This document shows, piece after piece, positions 17,735 through 25,251 of a stretch of 27,561 bases of DNA (position 1 is the stretch's first letter; the number at the start of each line of letters is the position of its first letter). Position numbers and translations under genes: made by a program. The notes beneath the pieces are model-generated. The model was not told the DNA's origin. It saw only the letters and a list, made by a program, of their open reading frames with translations, and did not search any database. Location: contig DAOWNK010000009.1 of NCBI GenBank assembly GCA_030642635.1, positions 1-27,561 on the forward strand, given 5' to 3'. This DNA comes from Pirellulales bacterium. GTDB lineage: Bacteria; Planctomycetota; Planctomycetia; Pirellulales; Thermoguttaceae.

Positions 17735-19819
17735 TTAGACTTCCTCCATACCAATTGCCTCGTAAACCAGTTCACCCAAATCAATTATCCGTAGGCGGTC
17801 CTCTGCGCCGACGGTTTTCACGGCGTCCTCGAACATACCCAGGTCCTTCGGACATGAGACGACGAAATGCGTAACGCCGTCGATTTGCAACGCTTCGCGG
17901 ATACGGCTTACGGCGGGCCGCTCGCTGATGCCTTCTTCCTCCTCCATCCAGATTTTCCCACCGCCGGCGCCGCAGCAGAAGCTGTTCTCGCGGTTGCGCG
18001 GCATCTCGACCCTCTCAAGCCCCGTCGCGTCGATCACCCGACGCGGCGGGTCGTAAATGCCGTTGTACCGGCCGAGGTAGCACGGGTCGTGATAAACGGC
18101 CTTGCCTTCCAAACTGCGCTTCGGCGAGAGTTTGCCCGTACGCAAACATTCGTCGAGCACCTCGCTGTAGTGCACCACGGGCGTCTCCAGCCCAAAGCGG
18201 CTGTACTCGTGTTTCAGCGTATGGTACGTATGCGGGTCGGTGGTGACGATCCGTTGGAAATCCGCCTTGCCCAGCGCCTTCATGTTCTGCTCGGCGAGCA
18301 TCTCGAACAGGCCCTCTTCGCCGATGCGGCGCACGTCGTTTCCGGCCGACTTTTCGCCCTTGGCCAGCACGCCGAAGTCGATCCCGGCCTGGTTGAACAC
18401 CAAGGCCACCAACCGAGATACCCGGGCGGACGACGGATGGTACGCCGCATAGTCGCCGAGGAACCAGAGCATATCGACCGGCTCTTTTGTCGCATCCTTC
18501 AGCCCGCCGGGCAGATCTTTTGCCCAGTCGAACCGCTTGCGTGCGGATTTACCCTGCGAGTTGCCGTACCGCTGCAACGACATGAGCGTTTCTTGCAACT
18601 TGGCGTCTACCTTGCCCTCGTCGACCAGTTTGCGCCGCATCTGGACGATGATCGGCACGTGCTCGTTTCGGACCGGGCAGATGTCCACACATGCGTAGCA
18701 GCTTGTGCATGCCCAAATCGCCTCGGCCGGCACGGTGCCGCCGATAAACTCCCGGCCGTCGTCGTCAGGCTTACGGCCCTTCAATGTGGCGATGCCGTCT
18801 TTCAGCACCAGGCTCTTCAGGTCGTGCAGTATCTCGCGCGGCGAGAGCTTCGAGCCGCTTTCCACCGCCGGGCAGACACGCTCGCAACGGCCGCACTCGG
18901 CACAGGCGTAGCCGCTCAGCAACATCCGCCAGGTGAACAGCCCAAGCTGTGTTGACGGTTCCTTGCCGGAGTCGTCGGCCGCCGGCAGCGTGCCCTTTGC
19001 GGGCAACTCGGCAAAGAACACCGCAAAAGGCGCCCAGATCAGGTGCATGTGCTTCGAGAACGGCAGGTAGACCAGAAACGTCAGCAGTATCGCCACGTGA
19101 ACCCACCATGCAGTCACACCGACGTTGACAACGCCCTCCGGCGATACACCGGCCGCGAGCATGACGTAGGCCGTTGCGGTTCCGGCCGGCAGGAAAGTCT
19201 GGGTGCCATGCCCACGCTCGCGTGGGCATGACTCGCTTTTCTCAGCGTTTTCGGACATGCCCACGCTTGCGGGGGCATGGCACCAGACCTCATCGGCATA
19301 GCCGCCGGCCTCGGCCAGCAGGAAGCTCACCATCAATGCGGCGATAAGCAGCACGACGATCGTGGCGTCCATCGTGCGTTGCAGGCCCGGCGGTGTGAGG
19401 ATGTAACGCCGAATCGACGAGGCAATCAACCCCACGAGCACAATCACCGCGAACAGGTCGACCAGTGTGCCCAGCACCGGAATCTCCTCGACCTGCGGAA
19501 TCCACAACCACGGCGCCGCTATGCCGCCGACGAACATCAACGCCGATGCGATTACAAAGAAGCAGAACCCCCAGAAGATCGCCGGGTGTGCCCAGTTGAT
19601 AATCGACTCGCCGGTAAGCATCCGCGACTGGCAGATCACCTCTTTTAGGAACGTCCATGCCCGCAGCACCGGGTGATCGAGCCGGTTTTCACGGCGACCC
19701 ATGGCGAGCACGCGGAGCAAGGCCGACATCCGCCATGCGAATACTGCCGAGCAGATCGCCAACAACAACAGCAGCCACACTGCACCGCTTATGCCGAGGA
19801 TGGTTACTTCGGTTGGCAT
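17735..19819 (-). CDS. Membrane-bound HdrD-like ETF:quinone oxidoreductase (EMO-like)
   Basis: A 694-aa fusion of a NarI/HdrE-like membrane domain with an HdrD-like iron-sulfur domain. TM segments lie at about residues 8-28, 80-100, 115-135, 150-170, 210-225 and 238-255; His79, His241 and His257/259 are candidate heme ligands. Two [4Fe-4S] motifs follow, CAECGRCERVCP (306-317) and CTSCYACVDICP (371-382). A C-terminal CCG-type region contains YHDPCYLGRYN and NSFCCGAGGGKIWM. In syntrophic bacteria such proteins take electrons from EtfAB and reduce menaquinone; that role is inferred from domains and the neighbouring etfBA. A palindromic repeat adds about 28 residues (179-206) between TM4 and TM5. 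Confidence 0.88.
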   Translation of the reverse strand: MPTEVTILGISGAVWLLLLLAICSAVFAWRMSALLRVLAMGRRENRLDHPVLRAWTFLKEVICQSRMLTGESIINWAHPAIFWGFCFFVIASALMFVGGIAAPWLWIPQVEEIPVLGTLVDLFAVIVLVGLIASSIRRYILTPPGLQRTMDATIVVLLIAALMVSFLLAEAGGYADEVWCHAPASVGMSENAEKSESCPRERGHGTQTFLPAGTATAYVMLAAGVSPEGVVNVGVTAWWVHVAILLTFLVYLPFSKHMHLIWAPFAVFFAELPAKGTLPAADDSGKEPSTQLGLFTWRMLLSGYACAECGRCERVCPAVESGSKLSPREILHDLKSLVLKDGIATLKGRKPDDDGREFIGGTVPAEAIWACTSCYACVDICPVRNEHVPIIVQMRRKLVDEGKVDAKLQETLMSLQRYGNSQGKSARKRFDWAKDLPGGLKDATKEPVDMLWFLGDYAAYHPSSARVSRLVALVFNQAGIDFGVLAKGEKSAGNDVRRIGEEGLFEMLAEQNMKALGKADFQRIVTTDPHTYHTLKHEYSRFGLETPVVHYSEVLDECLRTGKLSPKRSLEGKAVYHDPCYLGRYNGIYDPPRRVIDATGLERVEMPRNRENSFCCGAGGGKIWMEEEEGISERPAVSRIREALQIDGVTHFVVSCPKDLGMFEDAVKTVGAEDRLRIIDLGELVYEAIGMEEV
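19202..19284. repeat. Paired-hairpin repeat embedded in frame in the EMO-like gene
   Basis: Two 29-nt arms, 19202-19230 and 19256-19284, are reverse complements at 26 of 29 positions. Each arm is itself a palindrome built on GCCATGCCC...GGGCATG. The 25-nt spacer is T-rich on the plus strand. The element is translated as a Cys/His/Ser-rich stretch (about residues 179-206) unlike the flanking membrane protein. Confidence 0.85.
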
Positions 19820-19838
19820 GAGTTATGTCCTTAAATTG

Positions 19839-20009
19839 GGGGCTGGGGGCAATATCGTTGAATTAGTAGTAATATCAAGGAAAACACAGTGGCACCGGCG
19901 TCTCGCCGGTGGTGCATAAGTATGGGTATTACTTCAAGTTACGTCACACCGGCGAGACGCCGGTGCCACTAATTCTGTCCCTTAATTCAACAGTATTGCC
20001 CCCAGCCCC
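19839..20009. repeat. Nested inverted repeat between etfA1 and the EMO-like gene
   Basis: Outer arms 19839-19865 and 19983-20009 (27 nt, two mismatches) enclose perfect 24-nt inner arms 19888-19911 and 19947-19970, which contain CACCGGCG/CGCCGGTG. The transcript could fold into one very long hairpin. The outer arm touches the etfA1 stop codon, so the element lies within the operon and could separate expression of etfBA from downstream genes. Confidence 0.85.
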
Positions 20010-20971
20010 TACTTAATCGCCTCGGTCAGCGCCGGCGCCACGTCGAGCAGGTCGGCCACCACTCCGTAGTCGGCCACGTCGAATATCGGCGCCCCGGGGT
20101 CGGTGTTTACGGCGATGATAAGCTCGGAATCTTTCATCCCTTCGACGTGTTCCGGCGCGCCGCTTACGCCCAAGGCGATAAAGCACTTGGGTTTGACGAT
20201 CATGCCCGACTTGCCCACCTGGCGCGTGGTGGGCAGCCAGCCCTGGTCGATGATCGGCCTGGAGGCGGCCAGTTCTCCGCCGAGCACAGCGGCCAGTTCC
20301 TCGGCCACTTTCATGTTGTCCTCTTGTTGGATACCGCGTCCGACGGCCACCAGCACGTCCTGCTGCGTGATGTCCACGTCGCCGGGGGCCGGCAGGATCA
20401 TCTTCTCGAACGTGACCGCACCGCGGTGCAACTCGACGGGACTGGGCCGGGATTCCACCGTCGCCGCACCGGTTTCCTCGGTCGGTCGGAAGCTGCCCGG
20501 CAGTATGAGCAGCACGGCCGGCGAGGCGCTCACTTCCACCTCGGCCAGCACCTTGCCGCCGCATATCGCAGCGGTGATCTTCAGCAGGTCGCCCTCCACG
20601 GCCACCTGTTGGCAGGCGTTCACCACCGGTGCGTTAAGTTTTGCACCGAGCATTGGCGCAACGTCCAGACCGATTGTCGTGCTGCCGGCGAGCACCGCTC
20701 GCGGCCCTTCCGAGCCGACCAGGCTTTCCAGCACTGCCAGGTACGGCGCCGGCGAGAAGTCGGCAAGCTGCTCATCGTCGATCACGATGAGCCGGTCGGC
20801 CGCCGATAGCGACTCGGCGTGTTTTGCAACGTCGTGGCCCAACAGCACTGCGACCACCTGCCCTCCGGTCGCCCCGGCGAGTTCCCTGGCGCCGCCGAGC
20901 AACTCGAATGTAATATCCGCCACGGCGTCCTGGTTGACCTCGGCCAGTACGAGTATGTCTTGTGCGCTCAT
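20009..20971 (-). CDS. etfA: Electron transfer flavoprotein alpha subunit, first copy
   Basis: A 320-aa ETF alpha subunit. It binds FAD and, with EtfB, carries electrons between an acyl-CoA dehydrogenase and a quinone oxidoreductase. The C-terminal FAD domain is clear: VAVGRGIQQEDNMKVAEELA, the QVGKSGMIVKPKCFIALGVSGAPEH segment, and AVNTDPGAPIFDVADYGVVAD. The start codon overlaps the etfB stop as ATGA, so the two are translationally coupled and form a proper EtfAB pair. It is clearly diverged from the second EtfA at 13059-14087. Whether this ETF bifurcates cannot be decided by eye. Confidence 0.95.
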   Translation of the reverse strand: MSAQDILVLAEVNQDAVADITFELLGGARELAGATGGQVVAVLLGHDVAKHAESLSAADRLIVIDDEQLADFSPAPYLAVLESLVGSEGPRAVLAGSTTIGLDVAPMLGAKLNAPVVNACQQVAVEGDLLKITAAICGGKVLAEVEVSASPAVLLILPGSFRPTEETGAATVESRPSPVELHRGAVTFEKMILPAPGDVDITQQDVLVAVGRGIQQEDNMKVAEELAAVLGGELAASRPIIDQGWLPTTRQVGKSGMIVKPKCFIALGVSGAPEHVEGMKDSELIIAVNTDPGAPIFDVADYGVVADLLDVAPALTEAIK

Positions 20972-21741
20972 TGTACGACCCCTTTCTCTTTGAGTATTTC
21001 GGCCAGCCGTGCGGCCACCTCGTCTTCCGAGCCGGTGAGCATCTCCGCCCGCCCGCTCGGCTCTGGATGGTGCATTCGCAGGACGGTCACATTTGGCTCC
21101 GGTACGGCGGCGGCCGTTTCCTTCTCTTCGAACTCGGTCGATTTCATCGCGGCGCGAATCCGGCTGACCGGTACGTACCTTGGCGGCTGATCGGCGGCCA
21201 GGATACCCAGCACCGCCGGCAGCTTGACGTTCATCTGCGCCATGGCCGCACCGGGGAATTCCTTGAATGCGGTTACACTGCCACCCTCACCGGGTTTCAC
21301 ACCACGGATCACTCCCAGGTACGGCAGTTCCAGTTTAAGCGCCAGAAGCGGCGCCAGCACGCCTTCCAACTCGTCGTGGGCACTGGAGCCGACCAACACC
21401 AACTCGGCGTCGATATCCTTCACAGCCTCGGCGATCATGGCTGCCGCTTCCGCCGGACGCGGCGGGCGGTCATCGTCGTCGTATGGGATTTTGACGATCC
21501 GGTCGGCGCCCTTGGCCGCCGCCGTGTAGAGCACGTCGTCCACCTGGCCGAAGTCGATCGCCACTACCGTAATAGACCCGCCGCCGGACTCTTTAAGCAA
21601 CAACGCCTGCTCCAGTGCGTGGTCGTCGGTTTCGTTTATGAGAAACTCCACCTCGTCCACGTCGAGCGCGGCACCGGAGGCGTCGATTTCCAACGGTTCG
21701 ACAAGGTCGGGAACCTGTCGGACCACAACGGCAATGTTCAT
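20968..21741 (-). CDS. etfB: Electron transfer flavoprotein beta subunit
   Basis: A 257-aa ETF beta subunit. It begins MNIAVVVRQVPD and contains the INETDDHALEQALLLKE segment, the AIDFGQVDDVLYTAAAKGADRIVKI region and LVLVGSSAHDELEGVLAPLLA. These mark the AMP/FAD-binding ETF beta fold. AAGGAG inside the end of the preceding HdrD-like gene serves as RBS; the stop of that gene directly abuts this ATG. Downstream it overlaps etfA. It is the only EtfB in the window although two EtfA are present. Confidence 0.95.
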   Translation of the reverse strand: MNIAVVVRQVPDLVEPLEIDASGAALDVDEVEFLINETDDHALEQALLLKESGGGSITVVAIDFGQVDDVLYTAAAKGADRIVKIPYDDDDRPPRPAEAAAMIAEAVKDIDAELVLVGSSAHDELEGVLAPLLALKLELPYLGVIRGVKPGEGGSVTAFKEFPGAAMAQMNVKLPAVLGILAADQPPRYVPVSRIRAAMKSTEFEEKETAAAVPEPNVTVLRMHHPEPSGRAEMLTGSEDEVAARLAEILKEKGVVQ

Positions 21742-22944
21742 TTATTTCTCCTTTTCACCCAGGTCCATTGATTCAGCCAACAGTTCTATGATGTCGCGGA
21801 CCAGGAGCTTGTTCTCCAGCCCTGCGACCTTTGTGGAATCTTCGAAGCGTGAAAGTTCCAGCGGGCACGAGACGGCCAGCACCTCGGCGCCGACTTCGGC
21901 GGCCTGGCGCACACGTTGGTCGGAGAGCCGCTGCCCGCCGTGTTCGACGATATGCCCGTCGAGCCACATTCCGCCGCCCCCGCCGCCGCAGCAAAGCGCG
22001 TTTTCGCGGTTTCGGGCCATCTCAACCAGTTTTACGCCGGGTATGGCCTCAAGCAGCATTCGCGGCTGGTCGAATATGCCCGCACGGCGCCCGATGCAGC
22101 AGTTGTCGTGATACGTTACCGTCGCCTTGACCGGCTTGGTCAGAAGCGGTTTGAGCAGATCGAGCCGGTCGGCCAGAAATGTAGTGTAGTGCTCGACCGG
22201 GTACTCGGCCCCGTAGCGCGGATAAAAATGCTCCAACGCACGGTAGGAGTGCGTATCGAGCGTGACGATCTTCTCGAACTGGTGCTTGTCGAACAGCTTT
22301 TTGTTGTTCTCCACGAGCATCTCGAAAAGCCCTTCTTCGCCGAACAGCCGGTCGCAGTCGCCCACTGCCTTTTCCTTATTCCCCAGCACGCCCCAGCGGA
22401 CGCCAAGCGCGGTCAGAATTCTGGCGAAGTCGCGCGTGACGACCTGGTTGCGTGGATAGTACGACGGATAGTCGCAGACCAGCCAAAGCACCTCGACCGC
22501 CGTGGGTTCCTTCGACAGGTCGCGCAACGGCACGTCCAGTTCCTTTGCCCAATCAAGCCGCTTCCTGGCCGACTCGCCCAGCGAGTTGCCGTACTTGAAG
22601 ATGTTTTGGAATGTCTCTTGCAGTTCGGCCGGCGGTTGGATGCCCTCCTGCATCGCACGGTCGCGCAGCGCCGGCCAAAGGTCGTCGGCCAACTCGATGC
22701 CCCTCGGGCAGCGGCTCGAACAGGTGTGGCAGCCTACGCACATCCACAACGATGGGCTGGAGAGTATCTTGTCCAGGTTCCCGCTGCGTGCTTGAAGGAT
22801 CAGTTGCCGCGGCGGGTACTCCATCGCCGCGCCCAGCGGGCAGCTTGCCGCACACGTGCCGCACTGTATGCACCCGAAGGCCGGATCGCCGTCAACCCTC
22901 TGTGCAAGGAACTCCATGCCCGGGTCGGTTTGAAGGGTTGTCAT
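21742..22944 (-). CDS. Soluble HdrC/HdrB-type (HdrD-like) iron-sulfur protein
   Basis: A 400-aa cytosolic protein with two N-terminal [4Fe-4S] motifs, CIQCGTCAASCP (25-36) and CVGCHTCSSRCP (69-80), then a C-terminal CCG-type domain with YHDNCCIGRRAGIFDQ and NALCCGGGGGGMW. This is the HdrC-HdrB order fused, as in HdrD. The middle (YGNSLGESARKRLDWAK...GEEGLFEMLVENNKK) is plainly homologous to the EMO-like protein at 17735-19819, so the two are paralogues, one soluble and one membrane-bound. It is the first gene of the operon, with AAGGAG six bases before ATG 22944. It could supply HdrBC function to HdrA. Confidence 0.9.
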   Translation of the reverse strand: MTTLQTDPGMEFLAQRVDGDPAFGCIQCGTCAASCPLGAAMEYPPRQLILQARSGNLDKILSSPSLWMCVGCHTCSSRCPRGIELADDLWPALRDRAMQEGIQPPAELQETFQNIFKYGNSLGESARKRLDWAKELDVPLRDLSKEPTAVEVLWLVCDYPSYYPRNQVVTRDFARILTALGVRWGVLGNKEKAVGDCDRLFGEEGLFEMLVENNKKLFDKHQFEKIVTLDTHSYRALEHFYPRYGAEYPVEHYTTFLADRLDLLKPLLTKPVKATVTYHDNCCIGRRAGIFDQPRMLLEAIPGVKLVEMARNRENALCCGGGGGGMWLDGHIVEHGGQRLSDQRVRQAAEVGAEVLAVSCPLELSRFEDSTKVAGLENKLLVRDIIELLAESMDLGEKEK

Positions 22945-22961
22945 TCGATGCTCCTTGCTTC

Positions 22962-23046
22962 AGGCCGCCGCACCGGCGGACGCTAAACGACCGGATGCCG
23001 GCGCTTGTTAACGGCTCCCGTTTAGCGGCCGTCGGCACGACGGCCA
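22962..23046. repeat. Diverged GTTTAGC-type inverted repeat upstream of the hdr/etf operon
   Basis: Arms at about 22962-22989 and 23019-23046 meet around CGCTAAACG (22981-22989) and CGTTTAGCG (23019-23027). The remaining arm pairs with several mismatches. It fills most of the gap before the first operon gene; I see no clear promoter there. Confidence 0.6.
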
Positions 23047-23047
23047 A

Positions 23048-23251
23048 TTATCTAATCAACCCGCCGCGTTCTAATTCTCGCAGCGCCGCCTCGGGATTAC
23101 ATCGCCTCGACGGATACCGAACAAACTTCCGGCCGCTTGCCAGTTCCTTGGCCTTAATGTCTTTGAAAATGGCATCCAGATTGTAATTGAACCGTGCCGC
23201 GTGTGCCTCGCGTACTTTGCGGACCTCGGCGACAATGGGGTCACTGATCAT
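23048..23251 (-). CDS. Small protein paired with a PIN toxin, probable antitoxin
   Basis: A 67-aa basic protein beginning MISDPIVAEVRKVREAHAAR. The start ATG 23251 overlaps the end of the PIN gene; an ATG two codons earlier (23257) is also possible. Small proteins of this type, with an EVRxxREAHAARFNYDLDAI-like core, commonly follow PIN-domain genes in Planctomycetota and cyanobacteria, in toxin-first order; I state this from pattern memory. The longer frame upstream merely runs antisense or out of frame through the PIN gene and is not used. Confidence 0.75.
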   Translation of the reverse strand: MISDPIVAEVRKVREAHAARFNYNLDAIFKDIKAKELASGRKFVRYPSRRCNPEAALRELERGGLIR

Positions 23252-23729
23252 CTTCATCCGCCTCCAACAATTCTTCGGGTGTGCAAATAATCGGGGGTTC
23301 ATAACCGGCCGAGCGACACACGTCCTCGATCCGGCTCCGCATCGCTGCGTTGGCAATATGTCGGCAATTCCAGGTTACCAGATATTCGATGCCGTTGGTT
23401 GCCGCGACTGCGATGTGAATAGCATCTTCCGCCGCTTTGCTCGGAACAACGTGGGAATCGACCAATTGCCTCGCCAGTGTCAAAGCCTCTTCAGTGGTTT
23501 CCAGCAACGTGAGAGCATCAAGCACCTCAAGTCGTTCTCGGGCAGCCTGTTCGTCGCCGGCGCCGGCTTCCTGGAATACGAGTTCAGAGACTGCCAATTC
23601 ATATTTCCCACGACAGTTATCCCACCAGTCACGTGTAACCTGCTGGTGTCCGGCAATCACGACATCTCGGCTTGGACGAGCCGCGAGATAGCTGATAACC
23701 GTTGTTTCGAGATAGATTTTGGGATTCAT
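23241..23729 (-). CDS. PIN-domain protein, probable toxin
   Basis: A 162-aa PIN-fold protein starting MNPKIYLETTVISYLAARPSRD. Candidate acidic metal ligands are Glu8 in YLETT, Glu in the SELVFQEA segment, and the Glu/Asp of KAAEDAIHIAVA; LVTWNCRHIAN is the typical next strand. The first Asp of classical VapC is replaced by Glu, which is normal for this subgroup as I recall it. It overlaps the small downstream gene by 11 bp and forms a toxin-antitoxin-like pair. Between this gene and the protease (23730-23915) I see nothing recognisable. Confidence 0.8.
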   Translation of the reverse strand: MNPKIYLETTVISYLAARPSRDVVIAGHQQVTRDWWDNCRGKYELAVSELVFQEAGAGDEQAARERLEVLDALTLLETTEEALTLARQLVDSHVVPSKAAEDAIHIAVAATNGIEYLVTWNCRHIANAAMRSRIEDVCRSAGYEPPIICTPEELLEADEDDQ

Positions 23730-23915
23730 GCGACTTGACCGCTGCCATCACTGTTTCGGCGTCCCGTGGATATAGTGGTCGTGGTTCTTGGCCATGTCCG
23801 ATGGCAAATCTTTTGTAACTCCGATGATATTGGTGCACATGTCGTCTTCGTCACAACCAATGAGACATTCTATCAGACCAGGCCGGCCGTGTCACGGTGG
23901 TTTGTCGGGCGATTC

Positions 23916-24923
23916 CTACCCGGTCGCCGCGCCCAGCAGACGCAGGCTGTGAAACAGCAGTGCGAACACGCCGATTGCAGCCAGTATCGTCTTAATCTGC
24001 TCTGCTCGGCTCGGGATCGTCGATTGTGCATGGGCGTGCGACGGCGGCGCGGACACGGCGGAAACCTCGGCAACCGGCGCCTTGCGCGGACGCGGTACGG
24101 GCAGTCCCGCAAGCTCACTGGCCGCCGAGTAGCTTTCAGTCGCTTCGAGCCATTTGTTCGACTCGATCGGGTTGTCGGGGTCGTTTGCCGGTGGCGAGGA
24201 TGTTCGCACGAGAGTGACTCCGGTGATCTTCGCCGGCTTGGTGTGCGGCTGCGGACGGCGTCGGTCGGCGATCATCGTCGGCGGTGACGGCACACTGTGC
24301 AACACGGCCATAGGCTCGTCGAGGAACCATCGCACCCGGCCGCAATAGCTGCCGGTGGTCCGGCCGAATCCTGCACCGAACAGCACGCCGGCCAGCTCGC
24401 CGTGGCCGTTTAGTATCGGCCCGCCGGAGTCGCCGTTTCGGGCGGCCGTGGACAGCTCGACCATCTCGAACGGCATGTTCCTGCCCGGCGATACGTACTG
24501 TGTGCATCGCCCAGCCGCCGAGCGATACCATCCGCGGCCGTATCCGGCGATTGTCAACACCTCGCCTGGCCTGGGCGCCTCGGTAGCCAGGGCTATCGGC
24601 ATTGCGTTCGGCCGGTGGATGGCAAGTGCGGCAAGGTCCCAGTCGCGGTCGATCTTCATCACTGTGGCGGCCGAGCGGAAAGAGTCGGGAAAGACGACCG
24701 TGATCGGCCCGGCGGCGTCGCGCACGACGTGCCAGTTGGTCACCACCAGCCCGTGCGATTCAGTCACAGCGACCAGTGCGCCGGAGCCGTACGATGCACC
24801 GCCGCGCTGCTGGGCGATTATCCGAACCACTGCCGGATGTGCATCTTGGGCCGGTGCCGGTGCGACCGTACCCAGCAGAATCGTTACGGCTATAAGCGGC
24901 GCGGTTAGATTGGTTGTGAGCAT
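23916..24923 (-). CDS. Secreted trypsin-like serine protease with C-terminal membrane segment
   Basis: A 335-aa S1-type protease. ATG 24923 gives a clean signal peptide (LIAVTILLGTVAPAPAQ, cleavage near residue 26); the frame extends upstream to a GTG at 25082 but that segment is basic and not signal-like. The catalytic triad is complete: His65 in TNWHVV, Asp96 in DWDLAAL, Ser166 in NGDSGGPI. A Pro/Ser-rich linker of about 80 residues follows and the protein ends in a hydrophobic segment (TILAAIGVFALLFHSL) that could anchor it to a membrane. No PDZ domain is visible, unlike DegP/HtrA. The substrate is unknown. Confidence 0.85.
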   Translation of the reverse strand: MLTTNLTAPLIAVTILLGTVAPAPAQDAHPAVVRIIAQQRGGASYGSGALVAVTESHGLVVTNWHVVRDAAGPITVVFPDSFRSAATVMKIDRDWDLAALAIHRPNAMPIALATEAPRPGEVLTIAGYGRGWYRSAAGRCTQYVSPGRNMPFEMVELSTAARNGDSGGPILNGHGELAGVLFGAGFGRTTGSYCGRVRWFLDEPMAVLHSVPSPPTMIADRRRPQPHTKPAKITGVTLVRTSSPPANDPDNPIESNKWLEATESYSAASELAGLPVPRPRKAPVAEVSAVSAPPSHAHAQSTIPSRAEQIKTILAAIGVFALLFHSLRLLGAATG

Positions 24924-25020
24924 GTTTGCGTATTTTGTAAGACAATCGTCCCTCCCGATTTTTTCGGGTCGAAATTGCAGTTCCGACCAACAAAACGCCT
25001 CGGGGCCGATTCCCCTGCGT

Positions 25021-25089
25021 AGTCGTTGTGAGTATGTCTCGGCCCCCTTTCGTCTCTTTTTCGTCTTAAATCGTGTTCTCACAACGACT
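25021..25089. repeat. 12-bp inverted repeat in the protease-lacI intergenic region
   Basis: AGTCGTTGTGAG (25021-25032) and CTCACAACGACT (25078-25089) are perfect reverse complements 45 bp apart. They lie in the 328-bp divergent gap 24924-25251. Apart from this, the lacI promoter and the direct repeats, I see nothing else in the gap. Confidence 0.55.
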
Positions 25090-25154
25090 TACGGGCTGTC
25101 GGCGGCGGATTATGGCGGATTGGCAAAAATTTTGATTCTTTTAGTTTTAGGTGG

Positions 25155-25182
25155 TTGACATGCACCCGATTTTGAGTATTAT
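25155..25182 (+). promoter_or_regulatory. Putative sigma70-type promoter of the LacI-family gene
   Basis: TTGACA (25155-25160) and TATTAT (25177-25182) are separated by 16 bases. The leader to the ATG at 25252 is about 60 bases and contains a tandem 21-nt direct repeat. Confidence 0.6.
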
Positions 25183-25187
25183 AGTAT

Positions 25188-25230
25188 CTGTAAGCTTTTA
25201 GATTCCAGTCTGTAAGCATTTAGATTCCAG
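25188..25230 (+). promoter_or_regulatory. Tandem 21-nt direct repeat, candidate operator
   Basis: Two copies, 25188-25208 and 25210-25230, start CTGTAAGC and end TTTAGATTCCAG and differ at one base. Their period is 22 bp, about two helical turns, placing both on one DNA face directly downstream of the -10 box. This position suits autorepression by the adjacent LacI-family protein. The repeat is not a perfect palindrome, which is unusual for LacI-type operators. Confidence 0.5.
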
Positions 25231-25251
25231 GCAGGTCGATCCGCCCAATCA

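Noticed and set aside
23739..23915. Small gene between the PIN gene and the protease
   Set aside because: Short frames exist on both strands but none has an RBS, a recognisable motif or plausible composition.
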